Of a DNA stretch of 64,000 bases, positions 59,611 through 64,000 are shown piece by piece. The position numbers and the translations under genes were made by a program. Numbering within the stretch: position 1 is the stretch's first letter; the number at the start of each line of letters is the position of its first letter. Location of the stretch: NCBI RefSeq assembly GCF_014905175.1, contig NC_057790.1:22098469-22162468 (forward strand). The letters run 5' to 3'. The notes under the pieces are model-generated. The model ran no database searches, was not told where the DNA came from, and worked only from the letters and a program-made list of their open reading frames with translations. The stretch comes from Aphidius gifuensis (lineage: Eukaryota > Arthropoda > Insecta > Hymenoptera > Braconidae).

Positions 59611-62600
59611 CTATTCAAAATTCGTATTAAACATATTGAGTTCATCAAAACCAGGTGGACCACTGTGTTCTTGAAGCATTTGTAACATTTCATTAAATTC
59701 TTGTGGCTGTGAACCTGGTCCACTTTGTGGAGCATGAGTTACTTGTGGTTGACCAGCTACTTGTGCATTTGATTGTCCACCATCTTGTTGTTGTGCTTGA
59801 TGTTGTTGTCCCTGCCAAGCCCACATACCTTTTATCGAAAAAAAAAAAATTTAAATTGTTAAAAATTAAATTAAACAGCTAGTATAAATAATTATTTACC
59901 AGGATTATTAGGCACTGTTGTAACTGAATGATATTGAGCTGCTGGTGTTCTTGCACCACTGCTTAATTGTGTATAAGTTGGACCACTTGGTGATCTTGAA
60001 GGACTCAGTTGACTGTACTGATAACCCTCGGTAACAGGTTGCTATTAAATTGTAATTTTATTATTAGTTTTTTTTTAAAATAATAATTAAAAAAAAAAAA
60101 AGCTAAATTAATTAAATTACTTGACGATTAAGTGTCCATGCTTGTTGAACAGGTGTAGGTGATGTATTTGTAGGTTTTTGCATTCTATTTAATGCAGTAG
60201 CTGATGCACTTTGTTGACTTGGTGAACCATATGCAATTGGTGATTGTGTTGCTTCATATTGATAAGCATTTTGTGTACTTGCTGGTCTTGGTTGTTGTTG
60301 TTGTTGTTGTTGTGAACCTGGTGCAGCAACAGCAGTTGGATGTTGCATTAAATGATGAGCATTTGGATACATTGAATCCCTTGATTGTTGTCGTTGTAAT
60401 GAATAATCCAAACTATGTTGTCCATAAGGTGGAACTCCTTCATTTTCAGCTTGTGTTTCACCACCAGGATGAATTGATCTTATTTAAAAATAAAAATAAT
60501 AACAATATTTAATTTATATAAATAATATATATTTATTAAATTAAATTAAATAATAATATAACTTACTTAGCAATTGAATTTGTACAAACAATATATTCAA
60601 CATCTTGTGAGCATGGATTTAAAAAGGCAAATGCCGAAGTTCTCAGCCACACCCAGTCACGATTTTTTGAACGGAAACGATATACTGCTGATATAACTTG
60701 TCCTTTGAGCTTTAAAACTGTAATAATATAAATAAAATATAAAATATAATAAAACAATTGTTTGTTATAATTTATATATTATTAATAAAAATGGAAAAAA
60801 ATTATAACCTTGATCAAAACTATCTCGCATATGTGGCAAGTCTTCTTGATGAAAAAATTCATAGCATTGATGACCAAGTAAATCAGATGGTGTATAACCC
60901 AATATACCACCAACCCTTTGATCGACAAATGTAAATTTACCCTCTGCAGAATGACGTGATATGAATTCTGAAAAATTATAAAATTATAATAATTACTATT
61001 ATTTATAAATTTAATATTAAAAATAAATTAATTTTAAATTAATACCATTATTGCTATTTGAACCAGCCAAGTCATTGGTATTTGGTGTACTTGTTACTTG
61101 TAGTCGTCCAATTGCAACCAGACAACAATGATTTGCATCATCAGTTATAACACCATCGGGTCCAGTTTGAAGAGCACCCCTGTCTCCTAAACCCACACCT
61201 GGTATACACGGGGGAACAAAATCACCTACAGCGCAAAATTATCCAATTAGACCACTTTTCCCTGTTTCCATTGTCATTTTTTTTTTTTTTTTTAAAATAA
61301 ATAATAAATAAACTACTTGTACTTGTACTTAAACAAAAAAAAAAAAAAAAAAAAAATCAAATAATTATCTGCAATAATGTATAGTAAAAATTTGAAAAAT
61401 AAACAAAAAAATCTACGACGACAGGAACGATGGAATAATGTTCATTGAGGATTCATACCAAACTCACCAGTGGGGGGCCAATTTTTAATATACCCCGTGC
61501 AATGAACAACAGCATAACTTTGTCCATCTCTTGCTGGTGGTCCCAATGAATTTCTTTGTTTTAAACGATGAAGTCCTTGTGCTGCAGCCATATCACCAGA
61601 AGTTTGAAGACTTCCAACTCTCATACGACATATAAAACCACGTCTTGAGCCCATACTAAGTCTTACAGATGCTAAATAAATAAATAATAAATTAATTAAT
61701 TGATATTAATATAATAAAATTTAAGATAAAATTATATATACTTACATTGATGTCCTTCTTTTTTAACTGTACCAGTTTTAAGATCAAGTACTCTACCCGC
61801 ATGTTGTGGTTCTGATGCACTTAATTGTTCACGTACTTTTTCAGTATCATCTGGATGTACTTGATTATATAAACTTGTACCATACCAATCACTTTGTGAA
61901 TAATTAAGTACAGGTGCAACTGAATCAGAAACATATATAATTCTACCAGTATCACAACTAACGACAAATAAAAAACCATCAGCAGCTTCAAGTATAAGAT
62001 GTTTCAATTCTTGATCAGTTAAAAATGATGGTTTATATGTACCATCACTCGTATTACCAGTTCCTGAAAAAAAATATAAAAATTATATTTATTTAATATA
62101 AAAATAATCAAAAAACATTGGATAATAATGAAAAAAAAAAATGACAAAATTTTGTTGGATTGTGAGATTGTGATATAAGTGTGTGTGTATATATATTTAT
62201 AAAAGACAAGGGCATAATGCCTATGTAATAATCAAGGTGCAAGATCAGAATTGCAAAGCGGATCCCTGGGGTATATAGTAGTATATAGTAAGCCTGGACC
62301 CGAGTCTCGATTCGATCTACGTTTCGATGTATGAGAAATTCCGGGAAGAGTTACTTTAACGACTTCAAAACAAGATCTATGGAAGGTACCTGATCGTGAC
62401 CTTCGTTACCATTATTTTCCACCTGGAACAGCCAGTCTTACTCTATTACTTCCTCAACAAACTTTTTAACAATAAAATAAAAATATTTTATATTTCATTT
62501 TATAATAATTTTATTTACTTTTTCTATGGACAAAAAAAAAAAAAATAATGATAAATAACTTTTAAAGAAATTGAATCGTTTAAATGTAAATTAAATCAAA

Positions 62601-63714
62601 TGACAACACTAGTATGGATAAGTCGTAACATTTACTGAATTATAAATGAAAAAAATATATATAAAAAAAAGATTTTTTATTCTTGAATTTAGTGATTGTC
62701 GAAGTGACTGGCTATTTGACTCTGGATGAAGATATAAACAGGTAAAAATAAAATAAAAAAAAAATATTCTGTCTTGTCAATTTGTATTCAGTAACACTCG
62801 TTGTTGAGAAAAAGGAGAAGTAGCTATAAACAATGCGAGACTTCAACGATAATATACGCAGAGCTATCTCCATAGTTTTTTTATATTTTATTTTCATTTT
62901 TCATTTTATTTATTTTTTCTCTAACGTTTAAGTTTCTGGATTGCGTGTTGGATTTTTTTTTTTTTTTCATTTTAAATTTTTATGTGAGTATGGTTTAACA
63001 CGTTGTATGTCCCAAAGAGAATTGTCGCCACATGTTTAAACGATCCACCAGCTCACCGGAAGCATTATATCTCTTTTGAATTCAATATATATTTTTCCAC
63101 CTTCATCAGCATGTCCACCTTTGTCTTTTAAATTTTTTTATTCATTTTTTTCTCTCTCTCTCTTTATATTATCATAATAATATAAATATTTTTAATCAAA
63201 AAAATTCTATGAATTTACAATAAACGTCATAGATAAATTACTCAATCATCTACGTAATTTATATATATGAAAAAAAATAACTGGATCATATGAAAAAAAA
63301 AAACTGACATGATTAACTTTTGTTAAGATTTGTTTAAACACTTCAACTACTTTGTACGTGACAATCAGTTTAAAGACATTCCAGATAACTTATCACACAT
63401 ATAGATTAACCAACTAAATATTAAAATTTTTTAAAATATATTTTCTATTATTTATAAAAAAAAAAAACAATATACTGTTTTTTTTTTTTTTGTGTCTTGA
63501 AAAATTATGTTAATTTGTTTAGAAAATTAAAATAATAATAAAAACATTATTACCTCGTAGAGCTTTCATATGAGCAACAGCCATTCTGAGTATTGTTAAT
63601 TTATCGGGTTTTCTGGCAAGTGTTGAACACGTTGGTACCATGTCCGAGAGTTCCGTGATATATGCTGTCATCTTGTTCCGCCTTCGACGCTCAATTTCAC
63701 AATGATTCTCTCGG
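59611..63714 (-). CDS. tgo: bHLH-PAS transcription factor Tango (ARNT), 5' end outside window
   Basis: Tango is the common dimer partner of bHLH-PAS proteins (Single-minded, Trachealess, Sima/HIF-alpha, Spineless) and binds DNA in the nucleus. Nine exons join in phase: 63554-63714, 61746-62063, 61468-61671, 61046-61225, 60809-60967, 60567-60717, 60121-60478, 59900-60041 and 59611-59828, about 630 residues. The bHLH starts RENHCEIERRRRNKMTAYIT, with the ERRRR basic region intact and the helix-loop-helix through KLTILRMAVAHMKALRG. PAS-A includes LILEAADGFLFVVSCDTGRI, and SMGSRRGFICRMRVG follows. PAS-B includes EFISRHSAEGKFTFVDQRVG. The C-terminus is Gln-rich with a polyQ tract (about 60295-60315) and ends FDELNMFNTNFE. 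KPDKLTILRMAVAHMKAL fits ARNT rather than Cycle/BMAL. The exon with the start codon is not visible before base 64000. Confidence 0.95.
62064..63553 (-). other. Intron of tango with a GC-richer block
   Basis: It lies between the bHLH exon and the PAS-A exon. The block 62215-62460 is clearly less A/T-rich than the rest and contains GATCTACG and CGAGTCTCGATTCGATC; it shows no tRNA fold or sustained reading frame. A CT run near 63150-63163 is a simple repeat. Confidence 0.6.
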
Positions 63715-64000
63715 CTGTTAACAAAACAAAAAAAAAACAATAAACATGTATATAAAAATTAATTAAACATTAATTAAATAACATCCTTGTTTATTTAAAA
63801 TATATACGTTTTATATCAACAATATTCTTTCATTTCTTTAACTTGTTTATTTAAACTACATGAAAATAATTATTGTCAGTTTATTTTCATTATTTTGTGA
63901 CACAAAAATAAACAAGCCAATGGAAAAATAAAATATATATAAAGGGTTCATAGTATATACAATTTACCAGCTTTATAATTTTTTATATAAAACATTTTTT
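63715..64000 (-). other. Upstream intron of tango running off the right edge
   Basis: The acceptor TTAACAG ends at 63715. Nothing coding was found up to the end of the window, so the N-terminal exon lies further right. Confidence 0.6.

Overview
The window is nuclear DNA from an insect. Every recognisable gene is an animal gene with short A/T-rich introns, one gene is an insect RR-2 type cuticle protein, and the intergenic DNA is extremely A/T-rich with long homopolymers. The compact introns and strongly A/T-biased codons would suit a hymenopteran such as a parasitoid wasp, but that is inference and the species cannot be fixed from the sequence.

Layout, left to right. The 5' half of a myosin XV motor gene (1-2541, minus) runs off the left edge. 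Upstream of it on the same strand lie a 578-residue basic low-complexity open frame (3035-4771) that may be its N-terminal extension, and a 60-residue putative secreted six-cysteine peptide (7537-7719). A giant imperfect palindrome fills about 9600-16090: two arms of roughly 3.2 kb around a loop of about 65 bases. Each arm carries tandem sub-repeats and exon-like modules with splice signals pointing outward from the centre. Next come Gid4 (16784-17626, plus), an unidentified three-exon gene (18906-19916, minus), Rab40 (22220-23357, minus) and a U1 snRNA gene (24162-24324, plus). An RR-2 cuticle protein gene (24541-25205, minus) faces a decayed mirror-image copy (25845-26440, plus), forming a second, younger palindrome.

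The beta-heavy spectrin gene karst (27208-45480, minus) has eight reconstructed coding exons, one of them 11.7 kb, giving 4262 residues. A gene-poor stretch of nearly 11 kb follows (45481-56311), with a small inverted-repeat element and several GC/CpG-richer blocks that could be promoters or enhancers. Mpp10 (56312-58416, plus) and the bHLH-PAS gene tango/ARNT (59611-63714, minus, 5' end outside the window) complete the window.

Most genes are unrelated housekeeping or developmental genes: myosin XV and beta-heavy spectrin are cytoskeletal, Gid4 and Rab40 are substrate-side parts of two different ubiquitin ligases, U1 and Mpp10 belong to RNA processing, and tango is a transcription factor. The unusual content is the two palindromes, above all the 6.5-kb hairpin-forming locus. 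Exon boundaries below were found by reading splice signals and checking phase across each join; no transcript evidence was available.
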